Shown here in pieces: positions 28,011 through 36,324 of a DNA stretch of 41,377 nucleotides. Positions within the stretch are counted from its first letter, which is position 1. Each line of letters starts with the position of its first letter. Below the pieces are notes generated by a model, which had not been told where the DNA came from, did not search any database, and worked only from the letters and a program-made list of their open reading frames with translations. A program made the position numbers and the translations under genes. The DNA comes from Magnetococcales bacterium (GTDB taxonomy: Bacteria > Pseudomonadota > Magnetococcia > Magnetococcales > Magnetaquicoccaceae), in the NCBI GenBank assembly GCA_015232705.1, contig JADFZD010000002.1, positions 1 through 41,377 on the forward strand, read 5' to 3'.

Positions 28011-28487
28011 ATGCATTTCACAAATCTGGCGGACGTGATCCGCGAAGCGATTCGGGAAACCGAAGCCGCTTTTTTCACCATGGATATCGGCATCAAGGCT
28101 GGTCCCGCAGTCACCACTTCAGCGCACGAACCCTATGTGCCACCCCAGGCGGATGTCACCGCGATCCTTGCTTTCAACGGCAGCATCGAGGGTGGTGTGC
28201 ATCTCTCCGCGCCATTCCATTCTGCCGTGGCGCTGGCGGCTGCCTTCTCCGGTGAGGAGATTTCAGACTTCAACGGAACCGCCAAGGATGCCATCGGCGA
28301 ATTGGCCAACATCATCGCCGGCGCGGTCAAGAGTCGCATCTGCGATGATCAGATCCAGTTGACCCCTCCGCGTGTCGTGGTCGGACGGGATCACTTGGTC
28401 GGCATCACCAAACGGCAAGCCAGCACAAAGTGCTACTTTAAAACCGACAGCGGACCGTTTCTGGTCGAGGTGTTTTTTTCACACTGA
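28011..28487 (+). CDS. CheX-like CheY-P phosphatase
   Basis: CheC/CheX signature DAIGELANIIAGAVKSRI...P; single-domain 158 aa protein. Confidence 0.8.
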   Translation: MHFTNLADVIREAIRETEAAFFTMDIGIKAGPAVTTSAHEPYVPPQADVTAILAFNGSIEGGVHLSAPFHSAVALAAAFSGEEISDFNGTAKDAIGELANIIAGAVKSRICDDQIQLTPPRVVVGRDHLVGITKRQASTKCYFKTDSGPFLVEVFFSH

Positions 28488-28889
28488 TTGTTTGAGCAGC
28501 ATGCGCAGATTTGCTCCTGCGACCAGCATGGCCAACCCGACAGGTCGCCTGCTGCTGGGCTGGATGGAGATGAATTCCTTGCTTTTCTCATCTCCTTCTA
28601 AAACCCGCACAGAGCAACCGGGGCGCACAACGTCTGCCTTGTGCGTCTCGCATAATGGGCAAAGCCGATTGGCAGTCCTGACCGATCGTCAGGGGGCAAC
28701 GCCTTGAGGCGCATCTGGCATCTACCAGCGAAGCACTCAGGTGATCATGGTGGACGGTGGGCGACCATAAACCCAATGCGAGAGAGAAGATCCTGACGGA
28801 TACGCTTCCCGTCCATTGTTTATCGCGATCCTGTATTGCACAATCTTTTTTCGTGTTCTTTTGAAGAGCAACCCTGCTGGAGTGGTGCC

Positions 28890-29717
28890 ATGGTTCACAA
28901 TCACGCCTCGTTTTCTGCAGCATCCTGTACGCGCTGTCATAGAAAACCCAAAAATCCTGACGAGGAGTGTATCGAAGCTTGCACCACGCCCGACGACAGA
29001 ACGCCCCTGCAGAAAAATCTGTTGTTCTGGTTGCTCGGCACGGTTGGATTGGCCATTATTTTGATTGTGCTGGCAATTTATCGATCCAGCAGCTTCTCGC
29101 CTCCCAACTCTCCAAGCCAAAACAACGCAAACCAGGCTTTTCCCGCCGCCTATGCCACCCCTGTAGCAGGACAAATTGCAATCGGACCCCTCACGCCGCA
29201 AGAGGCGCGTTCCATATTGTTCATGCGTGAAGAGGAAAAACTGGCGCGGGATGTCTATCAGGAGATGCATCGCCTGTGGGGTCTGTCGATGTTTGTGAGC
29301 ATCTCGCGTGCCGAACAGCGACATATGGATGCCGTAGGACAACTCATTCAGCGCTATGGACTCGCGGACCCGGCAGAACAAAATCGTCATGGCTTCTTTG
29401 TCGACCCACATCTGTCTCAGTTGTATCAGCAATTGATGCAACAAGGACAACGATCGGTGATCGATGCCTTGCGCGTAGGCGCCTTGATTGAGGAGGTGGA
29501 TATTCTTGACCTGGAAAATGCCATCAAGGAAACCAGCAAACAGGATATCATTCAGGTCTACTCCCTGATTCAGCGCGGATCATTCAATCATCTGCGTTCG
29601 TTTGCCCACGGCCTGGAATTGCAGGGCATAGCCTATGCTCCGGTCAAATTGTCCGCACAATCGTTAGATACGATTCTGCACAGTCCCATGGACACGGGTT
29701 TGTTCAGAAATCCGTAA
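28890..29717 (+). CDS. DUF2202 ferritin-like domain protein with N-terminal 4-Cys motif and TM segment
   Basis: EEEKLARDVYQEMHRLWG..SISRAEQRHMDAV..ALRVGALIEEVDILDLENAI..RGSFNHLRSF DUF2202 signature; N-terminal CTRCHRKPKNPDEECIEAC; TM LLFWLLGTVGLAIILIVLAIY; ATG 28890 preferred over TTG 28836. Confidence 0.8.
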   Translation: MVHNHASFSAASCTRCHRKPKNPDEECIEACTTPDDRTPLQKNLLFWLLGTVGLAIILIVLAIYRSSSFSPPNSPSQNNANQAFPAAYATPVAGQIAIGPLTPQEARSILFMREEEKLARDVYQEMHRLWGLSMFVSISRAEQRHMDAVGQLIQRYGLADPAEQNRHGFFVDPHLSQLYQQLMQQGQRSVIDALRVGALIEEVDILDLENAIKETSKQDIIQVYSLIQRGSFNHLRSFAHGLELQGIAYAPVKLSAQSLDTILHSPMDTGLFRNP

Positions 29718-29754
29718 CACATGGAAACCATAAAAAGGGTTCGGTTTTTCCATA

Positions 29755-30597
29755 ATGAAGCAGCTTCAGTGGCTTATGGCGGTCAGTATCGCCTTCAGTC
29801 TGGTACTGTTTTTTCTGTCAGTTTTTGCCGAAGACCCTTGGGAGGATCATGTTTACAATAAAGCGCCTCCCATCGCCGCTGGCATGCTGGCACCGCATCT
29901 GGATGGTCGGGAGCGCATGACCTGTTCCAGTTGCCATGAAATCATCGCCAACAATCCAAACAGTGGTATCGCCTCCACCCCTTCGCTGGTGGCTGGCACA
30001 CCCCCGGTTCCATCGCATGCGGATGGACGCGACCAGATGCCGTGCGCCAATTGCCATCGCATTCTGCCTGCCGACCAAACACCTGCGACCATGCCTGACG
30101 CCGCTGCTCCCGCCAAACCCGCCGCGGTGATGAGCGCCCCGCTTGAAATCGCGCAACCGGAAACCAACCGGATTCCCGTCCCGCAACATGTGGCCCTGCC
30201 GCAAACGTCGCAGCCACCCAAGACTCCGGCTGCGGCAGCCCTGGACCCGGAATGGCATGAACGGTTTATCCCCACCCGTTTTCAGGGAAAAATCGTGCGT
30301 ATTGTTGAGAATTCAGTGCAATCCGGTCGCATCAACACCCATATCCTGGTCTATGACGGCATCAATCAGGCCGCCTGGATCAACCTTGCCCCGGATTGGT
30401 ATCTCAACCAGCAAGGATGCCATATAGGCGTGGGGCTGTTTGTCAAAGGTACGGCCTTCAAGGAGACAGGATCCAAACAAGATGCCTTGCGCTACGCTCG
30501 CAGTTTTTCCGTCAATGGGCAGTCTTGCATGTTGCGTGACAAACATTTGCGTGGCGCCTGGACCCGAAACGATTGGCAGGGTAAGGACGAAGAATGA
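29755..30597 (+). CDS. mamX: MamX, double magnetochrome plus MamS-like domain
   Basis: 280 aa; CSSCH (29923-29937) and CANCH (30043-30057); C-terminal domain similar to MamS; directly followed by mamZ. Confidence 0.88.
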   Translation: MKQLQWLMAVSIAFSLVLFFLSVFAEDPWEDHVYNKAPPIAAGMLAPHLDGRERMTCSSCHEIIANNPNSGIASTPSLVAGTPPVPSHADGRDQMPCANCHRILPADQTPATMPDAAAPAKPAAVMSAPLEIAQPETNRIPVPQHVALPQTSQPPKTPAAAALDPEWHERFIPTRFQGKIVRIVENSVQSGRINTHILVYDGINQAAWINLAPDWYLNQQGCHIGVGLFVKGTAFKETGSKQDALRYARSFSVNGQSCMLRDKHLRGAWTRNDWQGKDEE

Positions 30598-32516
30598 CTA
30601 CCCTCTATGATTCGACCGTTCAACGAAATCCGACAGATCGAAACAACACCCTCTATCTGTTATCCAGCTTGAGCACACTGATTATTGCATTGGCGGTGGG
30701 GCTGCAACCCCTCTATCTGGATGATGCCTTGCGCATTCCTTATGAGGAGAGTGGTGTGATCAACGCCCACCTGGTGGTGGTCACCGAATTGATCAGTCTG
30801 GTTTTGATTGGGTATATCGAATTTATTCAAAAACGTGTCAGCAATGGTGTTCTGCTGTTTCTAGGATTTCTGCTGGCTGGCATTGGTGCCACCTTGGCCC
30901 CGTTGAGCCATGAAACCCATCGCGCTCTGGGTTTGAGTGGCTTGTTTTTTTATTATCTGATGCGCATTCTGATCTCGCTGGGCACCAATACGGCGCAATT
31001 GGAAATCTCCACGATCATTGGACGATTTTCCATTCTCCATCAAGCGCCGCAGGTGATGATCAACAAGATCATCATGTTGGTGCTGGGCAGTACGCTGATT
31101 TTCGCCATTCTTATGCAAATTCCGCATGACGCGGGCACCGTGTATTCGGTCATGATGATGATGGCGTTGATGGGGATTGCAGGAACATGGATGATCAAAC
31201 GGAAACTGCTGCCCCATCAGCAGGATCTGTCCATCGAACCCTCGCGTGGTGACGATGCCCTGAAATTCATTGCCCGTGATCCGCGCATGCAGTTGACCCT
31301 GGCTGCAGCCTTTTTTGTCCGGGCAGACCTGATTGTTCTCAGTCTGTTTCTCTCCATGTGGCACATCTCGATTGCCGATCTGGTCGGGGTGAGTCGCGTC
31401 TATGCCACTGCCCATGCGGCCTTATGGATTGGTCTGGTGGGGTTGGTAATCTTGATCGCCATTCCGTTCTGGAAGCAGTTCATGGCCTCCCACAGTCGGG
31501 TCACGGCCATTGGCATCAGTCTTTGCATCACCGGCCTTGGATTCATGCTGATGAGTCTGGTGGTCAATCCGTTTGGTTGGGCGCTTTCCGTGCCGTTGAT
31601 GATCATCGGGTTTGGCTCGGCGGGGAGTCTGACGGCACCCAAGGTCTTGACCCTCGAACTGTTTCCCGCGCATCTGTTGAGCGCCGTTCAGGGCATCTTT
31701 GCTCTTTCAGGCAGTCTGGGGGTGATTGTTCTGGTGCAGAGCGGTGGCTACTTTTTTGATGCCGTGGGCCCGCGATCTCCCTTTGTTTTGATTGGAACCG
31801 GCAATCTCTTGCTGATGCTGTACGCTGTTTGGCTGATTCACGGCAGGATGACCGAAAATGCCCAGCATGTTCTGCTCAAGCACGGAAGCAATCGCCTGGA
31901 TCTCAAACCGTTGATCTGGATGATCTCCCTGTTGCCGTTTCTGTGGCTGCTTGGTCGGGTCTTGCTCAGTGGTTATGTTCCAGGAAGTTCGGTTGGTCAG
32001 ATGCCGGTGGGCTTCATCAACCGTTATCTGGGGGATTGGGCGTTCAATTTTTTGTTGATCTCTCTTTCCTTGCGTCCAATCAGCGAGTTGACCGGCATCA
32101 AACAACTGGGACAGTACCGCCGGATGATCGGTTTGTATGCATTCTTTTACGCAAGCCTGCATGTTGTGACCTTCGTCTGGCTGGAATGGAACCTGAAATG
32201 GGGAGACATCCTTGCAGACTTTTATAAAAGAGAGTTCATCCTGCTCGGCGTGGCTGCCTTTTCCATGTTGATCGTTCTGTCGTTGACCTCCACCAACAAC
32301 GCCATCCGCAAACTGGGAGGCAAACGTTGGAAGCAGATCCATAAAATTACTTATATAATCAACATCCTGGTGGCCTTTCATTTCATCTTTGCGTCCACGC
32401 ACGACAATGGCGAGCCCTACGTGTATCTGATTCTGGTAGCCTTGCTGCTGTGGTACCGCTACCAACAATCCATCAGTCCCTCAAAACCGCTGCCGCAACG
32501 CACCTCTGGGTCGTAG
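30594..32516 (+). CDS. mamZ: MamZ, MFS domain fused to ferric-reductase-like transmembrane domain
   Basis: 640 aa; N-terminal MFS similar to MamH (GLQPLYLDDALRIPYEESGVINAHLVVVTELISLVLIGY); C-terminal FNFLLISLSLRPISELTG..LGQYRRMIGLYAFFYASLHVVTFVW..KRWKQIHKITYIINILVAFHFIF. Confidence 0.92.
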   Translation: MTTLYDSTVQRNPTDRNNTLYLLSSLSTLIIALAVGLQPLYLDDALRIPYEESGVINAHLVVVTELISLVLIGYIEFIQKRVSNGVLLFLGFLLAGIGATLAPLSHETHRALGLSGLFFYYLMRILISLGTNTAQLEISTIIGRFSILHQAPQVMINKIIMLVLGSTLIFAILMQIPHDAGTVYSVMMMMALMGIAGTWMIKRKLLPHQQDLSIEPSRGDDALKFIARDPRMQLTLAAAFFVRADLIVLSLFLSMWHISIADLVGVSRVYATAHAALWIGLVGLVILIAIPFWKQFMASHSRVTAIGISLCITGLGFMLMSLVVNPFGWALSVPLMIIGFGSAGSLTAPKVLTLELFPAHLLSAVQGIFALSGSLGVIVLVQSGGYFFDAVGPRSPFVLIGTGNLLLMLYAVWLIHGRMTENAQHVLLKHGSNRLDLKPLIWMISLLPFLWLLGRVLLSGYVPGSSVGQMPVGFINRYLGDWAFNFLLISLSLRPISELTGIKQLGQYRRMIGLYAFFYASLHVVTFVWLEWNLKWGDILADFYKREFILLGVAAFSMLIVLSLTSTNNAIRKLGGKRWKQIHKITYIINILVAFHFIFASTHDNGEPYVYLILVALLLWYRYQQSISPSKPLPQRTSGS

Positions 32517-32572
32517 GGCCTCTTCTCAATCAAGCCAGCCAGACGAATGCGCATACGAGATTGAGAAATGAA

Positions 32573-34066
32573 CCCAGATTGTCCATTAGGCAGTCTGCCC
32601 CACTGGCATGAAGGCGGGAAGGTTGGCTGCATTAGCCCATAGTCCGGTGAACCAGGCTCGTTTGCGGCGTGGGACGGAGAGCATAAGGAGTTGTTGTTCA
32701 CCACTTTTGCGCCACGATCCGCCGATGGCCAGGACCAAACCGTGCAGGGTGGACAGGGTGTGCTGCACCTTTGTCCGCATCACTGTTTGACGAAATAGGC
32801 TCATCAGGTTGTAGGCCAGCATGGCGAACCCCAACGCTGCCTCGGTGGCATAGAACTCATTGAGATTGAAGGCCTCCAGACCGAAGTCAGCCTTCAATTC
32901 CTTGATCCGATTCTCGCAATCGGCTCGCCCCCGATAGGTGCGCCACACCTCGACCATCGGCAGTTCGAGGGAGGTCACGAATGCCCCGTAGCGCCAACCT
33001 TGCGCATCTGGATCATCGCCGAACAATGAGAGCATCTTGCCCTGAGCCTCTTTGCGCTTGACCGATTGCCGTACTACAACCACACGGCGTGACTGCTGCC
33101 AGCTTTGAGCTTGATAAGTGATCTCGGTGAGTTCCAGTCCCGGAGCCAGCGCCCACCAACCCGTGGCTCGGTAAATCTCCCTCTGCAAAGGTCGGGTCAG
33201 GCGAGCTGCAATGATGTAGGCAATGCGCTTTTCTTCCAGCGTCAACAAGATCTTTTCATCAAAAAACCCGCTGTCGGCGCGTAACAACCCTACTGTCTTG
33301 TCACCCAGGTTGTGCAAGGTGGATTCGAGGAATGACAAGGTATTGTTGGCGCTGCTGGTATTGCTCGGACGCAACCAGAAGTTCGCCACCATTCGAGCCT
33401 CGGCGACAAAAGCAAATAAGGGATGATGGCTTGGCCGTCCCCGTCGTCCTGGATTGTAGCCACGGGCCGCGCCTTCTTGTTCGCCGTGGCGCGTGATGAC
33501 CGTGGAATCCAGATCCAGCGTCACCCGCTTGAGAGTGGTTATCCTATCGAAAAACCAACGATAAACAGACGCCTGCACCCGTTCATTGGTGAGCATGTCG
33601 AACCGCTCGAACAACCGAACAATGGCCTTATGACCCGCTACCCGATCCCAACCAAAAAGCCGGGTAAGCGTGTGGTCGAAACGAACCGTTTCGGCATGAA
33701 CAAAACGGGAAGCGCCACACCAGATCGCCACAATAAATTGTTCGATCAACTGAAGCGGCGGATAGCCCCGATTCGATCCCGGCGGCGGCAATTCCCACTT
33801 CTGGGCCGCTTCCCGGAAGCCCATGCTGTCCAGCATGCGTTTCAGAAGCGCCAGCCCACCCCAGGCCGTCACCTCACGGTCGCTGAAGACAACCGAAAAC
33901 CCCTCTCCAGAAAGTGGATATTGGCTCATCGCAGCATTATATCATGATGTTATATAATGATTTTTCATTAATGATATCCATTAGAGACCAACTCCTTTTT
34001 GCCCCTGCGGATGCACATCTCAGACGACGTCATTATCCAGCCTTTCCGGCTAATGGACAATCCGGG
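32573..34066 (-). mobile_element. IS1380-family insertion sequence, apparently complete, 1494 bp with 5-bp target duplication ATGAA
   Basis: Terminal inverted repeats CCCAGATTGTCCATTAGGCAG / CCCGGATTGTCCATTAGCCGG; ATGAA at 32568-32572 and 34067-34071. Confidence 0.88.
32586..33929 (-). CDS. IS1380-family transposase
   Basis: 447 aa; LDLDSTVITRHGEQEGAARGYNPGRRGRPSHHPLFAFV..LLRADSGFF..YRGRADCENRIKELKADFG. Confidence 0.88.
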   Translation of the reverse strand: MSQYPLSGEGFSVVFSDREVTAWGGLALLKRMLDSMGFREAAQKWELPPPGSNRGYPPLQLIEQFIVAIWCGASRFVHAETVRFDHTLTRLFGWDRVAGHKAIVRLFERFDMLTNERVQASVYRWFFDRITTLKRVTLDLDSTVITRHGEQEGAARGYNPGRRGRPSHHPLFAFVAEARMVANFWLRPSNTSSANNTLSFLESTLHNLGDKTVGLLRADSGFFDEKILLTLEEKRIAYIIAARLTRPLQREIYRATGWWALAPGLELTEITYQAQSWQQSRRVVVVRQSVKRKEAQGKMLSLFGDDPDAQGWRYGAFVTSLELPMVEVWRTYRGRADCENRIKELKADFGLEAFNLNEFYATEAALGFAMLAYNLMSLFRQTVMRTKVQHTLSTLHGLVLAIGGSWRKSGEQQLLMLSVPRRKRAWFTGLWANAANLPAFMPVGQTA

Positions 34067-34120
34067 ATGAATGGCGGGATCGATGGATGAAGAGACTTCA
34101 GGGACTGAACAGAAATTGGT

Positions 34121-34275
34121 ATGGTGTCCCCGGAATTATGGTGTAGAAATTGGTATGGTGTCCCCGGAATTACGGAATTCGGAATTATGGTGTAGAAATT
34201 GGTATGGTGTCCCCGGAATTACGGAATTAGGCAGGTATGGTGTCCCCGGAATTAGGCATGGTGTCCCCGGAATTA
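34121..34275 (+). repeat. Five interspersed copies of ATGGTGTCCCCGGAATTA
   Basis: Copies begin at 34121, 34155, 34204, 34237 and 34258; spacers vary. Confidence 0.9.
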
Positions 34276-34310
34276 GGCAACGACTTTCGGAGCGAACAGG
34301 AGTAAGAGAG

Positions 34311-34715
34311 ATGAAAACGACCATGAGCAAGGACGGCAGCACGATCATCGTCAGCATTCCCATGCAGATGAAAAAGCGCGGCGGACGGACGCTGATCATC
34401 GCGCCCACCGGCATGGGCGAGGAACCGCCGCCACGGGAGGAGACTCTGGCCAAACTGGTGGCCAGGGCGCACCATTGGTTGCGGCTGTTGGAGGAAAAGC
34501 GTTTTGCCTCCGTCCGGGAGTTGGCGGCCCACGAGAATCTCGACGCCTCCTACATCGCCAAGATCCTGCGCCTGACGCTGCTGGCGCTGGATATCATTGA
34601 GGCCATCCTGGACGGGCGGCAGCCGGACGTTCTGAGTTGGGCAGAGTTGAGAAAACCGTTTCCGATGCTGTGGGAGGAGCAGAGGGCGTTGTGGAAATTT
34701 CCGGCGGTGGGGTGA
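34311..34715 (+). CDS. Small HTH-like protein of the type found with site-specific recombinases
   Basis: 134 aa; REETLAKLVARAHHWLRLLEEKRFASVRELAAHENLDASYIAKILRLTLLALDIIEAILDGRQP; internal ATG 34311. Confidence 0.6.
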   Translation: MKTTMSKDGSTIIVSIPMQMKKRGGRTLIIAPTGMGEEPPPREETLAKLVARAHHWLRLLEEKRFASVRELAAHENLDASYIAKILRLTLLALDIIEAILDGRQPDVLSWAELRKPFPMLWEEQRALWKFPAVG

Positions 34716-34867
34716 TGCCGTGGCAGCCAGCGCCGGATATTCTGATTCCTTGAGTTATTAAAAAGGGCGAGGTATGGTCCAGGCAGGCATCAACCTCTCG
34801 CCCGGAAACCTTGCCATGGATACCCAACATGCCCTGACCTTGCAACAGATCGACACCATCAACTTAA

Positions 34868-35068
34868 GAGCCTGTCGCAGAATCGGGTCAAACCGTCTTA
34901 AATCTGGTAGAATGCCGTCATCGATACCCGTAGGACCAGGAGGCAGAGATGGCGGGATTTTTTCGTGAGCCGGACAGGCGTCAGATACACCTTTTGCCGG
35001 TGGACATGTTGGAGTGGGTGCCCGAAGATGATATTGCGCACCTGATTCTGGATGTCGTGGAGGGGATG
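34868..35068 (+). repeat. Direct repeat copy 1: left end of an IS1182-like element
   Basis: GAGCCTGTCGCAGAATCGGGTCAAACCGTCTTAAATCTGGTAGA... repeated at 35205-35400 with few differences and a small deletion. Confidence 0.85.
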
Positions 35069-35206
35069 GACCTGAGTCGCTTCAAAGCACGTTATCAAGT
35101 CGGAGGTGTGGGTGCTCCGGCGCTGTCTCCTGGGATGATGCTGGCGGTGCTGATCTACGGTTACAGCCATGGCTACACGTCGAGCCGGAAATTGGAACGA
35201 CTGTGA
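34949..35206 (+). pseudogene. Truncated IS1182-like transposase N-terminus
   Basis: MAGFFREPDRRQIHLLPVDMLEWVPEDDIAHLILDVVEGMDLSRFKARYQVGGVGAPALSPGMMLAVLIYGYSHGYTSSRKLERL then stop exactly where copy 2 begins. Confidence 0.75.
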
Positions 35207-35400
35207 GCCTGTCGCAGAATCGGGTCAAACCGTCTTAAATCTGGTAGAGTGCCGTCATCGATACCCGTAGGACCAGGTGGCAGAGATGGCGGGATTTTTT
35301 CGTAAGCAGGCGTCAGATACACCTTTTGCCGGTGGACATGTTGGAGTGGGTGCCCGAAGATGATATTGCGCACCTGATTCTGGATGTCGTGGAGGGGATG
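35205..35400 (+). repeat. Direct repeat copy 2 of the IS1182-like left end, interrupted by IS66
   Basis: Matches 34868-35068; ends at the GTAAGCG terminus of the IS66 element. Confidence 0.85.
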
Positions 35401-35487
35401 TAAGCGCCAATTCTTCCCCAGGGTTTCCGGCTGTTGCTGAATAAGGCAGCATACCCTCCAATGAAAACTTTTCTGGAGGGCAACAGT

Positions 35488-35931
35488 ATGGAAGCGAAAT
35501 CGAGGAGTAGCCGTCAGGGTCAGGCTTTTTGGTTGGGGCACATTGTGGCGTGCGAGCAGGCAGGCAAAGGGGTTGCGGCATACCTGCGAGAGCACGGGCT
35601 CAGTGAACAGAATTTTTACCGCTGGCGAAAGAAGCTGATGTTGAGCGGCGATTTGCCGGTGCAGGTTGCAGAACCGATGTTCCAGCGACTGGAGGTTTTG
35701 ACGTCTTCTGCGGTGCTGGAGGAGGAATCGTTTCCGGGTTGCAGGGCCGTCTTGACTGGTGAGCGAGCCCGAAGTCCCGATGCGGTGCAGGATATAATGA
35801 ACAATTGCCACATCCGACTGCCCAACGGGGCGACGTTGGAATTGAGCGGCTCATTATCGACCGGCTTGATCGGGCATGTGCTGCAAGTCGTCGGAGCAAT
35901 GCCGCTGATGGCGGAAAGGGTCGTACGATGA
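35488..35931 (+). CDS. IS66 accessory protein TnpA
   Basis: FWLGHIVACEQAGKGVAAYLREHGLSEQNFYRWRKKL HTH; internal ATG 35488. Confidence 0.82.
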   Translation: MEAKSRSSRQGQAFWLGHIVACEQAGKGVAAYLREHGLSEQNFYRWRKKLMLSGDLPVQVAEPMFQRLEVLTSSAVLEEESFPGCRAVLTGERARSPDAVQDIMNNCHIRLPNGATLELSGSLSTGLIGHVLQVVGAMPLMAERVVR

Positions 35932-36290
35932 TGCGCCCGGCCAATGACCTGGCCGAGGTCTATTTGTGCGTGCAGCCGGTGGACTTTCGCAAGGGGATGA
36001 TGTCACTGGCGGCATTGGTGGAGCGGGAGCTTGGCTTGAATCCCTTTGAAACTCGGCTGTTCGTCTTCACCAACCGCCATCGGAACCGGGTACGCATCCT
36101 GTACTGGGAGCGTAACGGATTCTGCCTTTGGCAGAAGCGGCTGGAAAAGGAGCGGTTTCACTGGCTTCGCACGGAGGAAGATCAGTCCTTGGCAGCCATC
36201 GGCGGACAGCAACTCAACTGGCTGCTGGACGGCTATGATATCACCCGGATGAAGCCTCACAAGGAGTTGAAATATTCAATCATTTCCTAG
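35928..36290 (+). CDS. tnpB: IS66 accessory protein TnpB
   Basis: VYLCVQPVDFRKGMMSLAALVERELGLNPFETRLFVFTNRHRNRVRILYWERNGFCLWQKRLEKERF. Confidence 0.93.
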   Translation: MMRPANDLAEVYLCVQPVDFRKGMMSLAALVERELGLNPFETRLFVFTNRHRNRVRILYWERNGFCLWQKRLEKERFHWLRTEEDQSLAAIGGQQLNWLLDGYDITRMKPHKELKYSIIS

Positions 36291-36324
36291 CAGTTAGGTC
36301 TGTTTTTTGGTATGATTTCCGTCC

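Noticed and set aside
28920-28990. CTRCH in the DUF2202 protein as a magnetochrome
   Set aside because: Lies before the TM segment without a secretion signal and is followed by two further Cys (CIEAC); fits a metal knuckle better than a haem c motif, though not excluded.
34121-34275. Repeat array as a CRISPR
   Set aside because: 18-bp units, irregular and partly overlapping spacer composition, no cas genes in the window.
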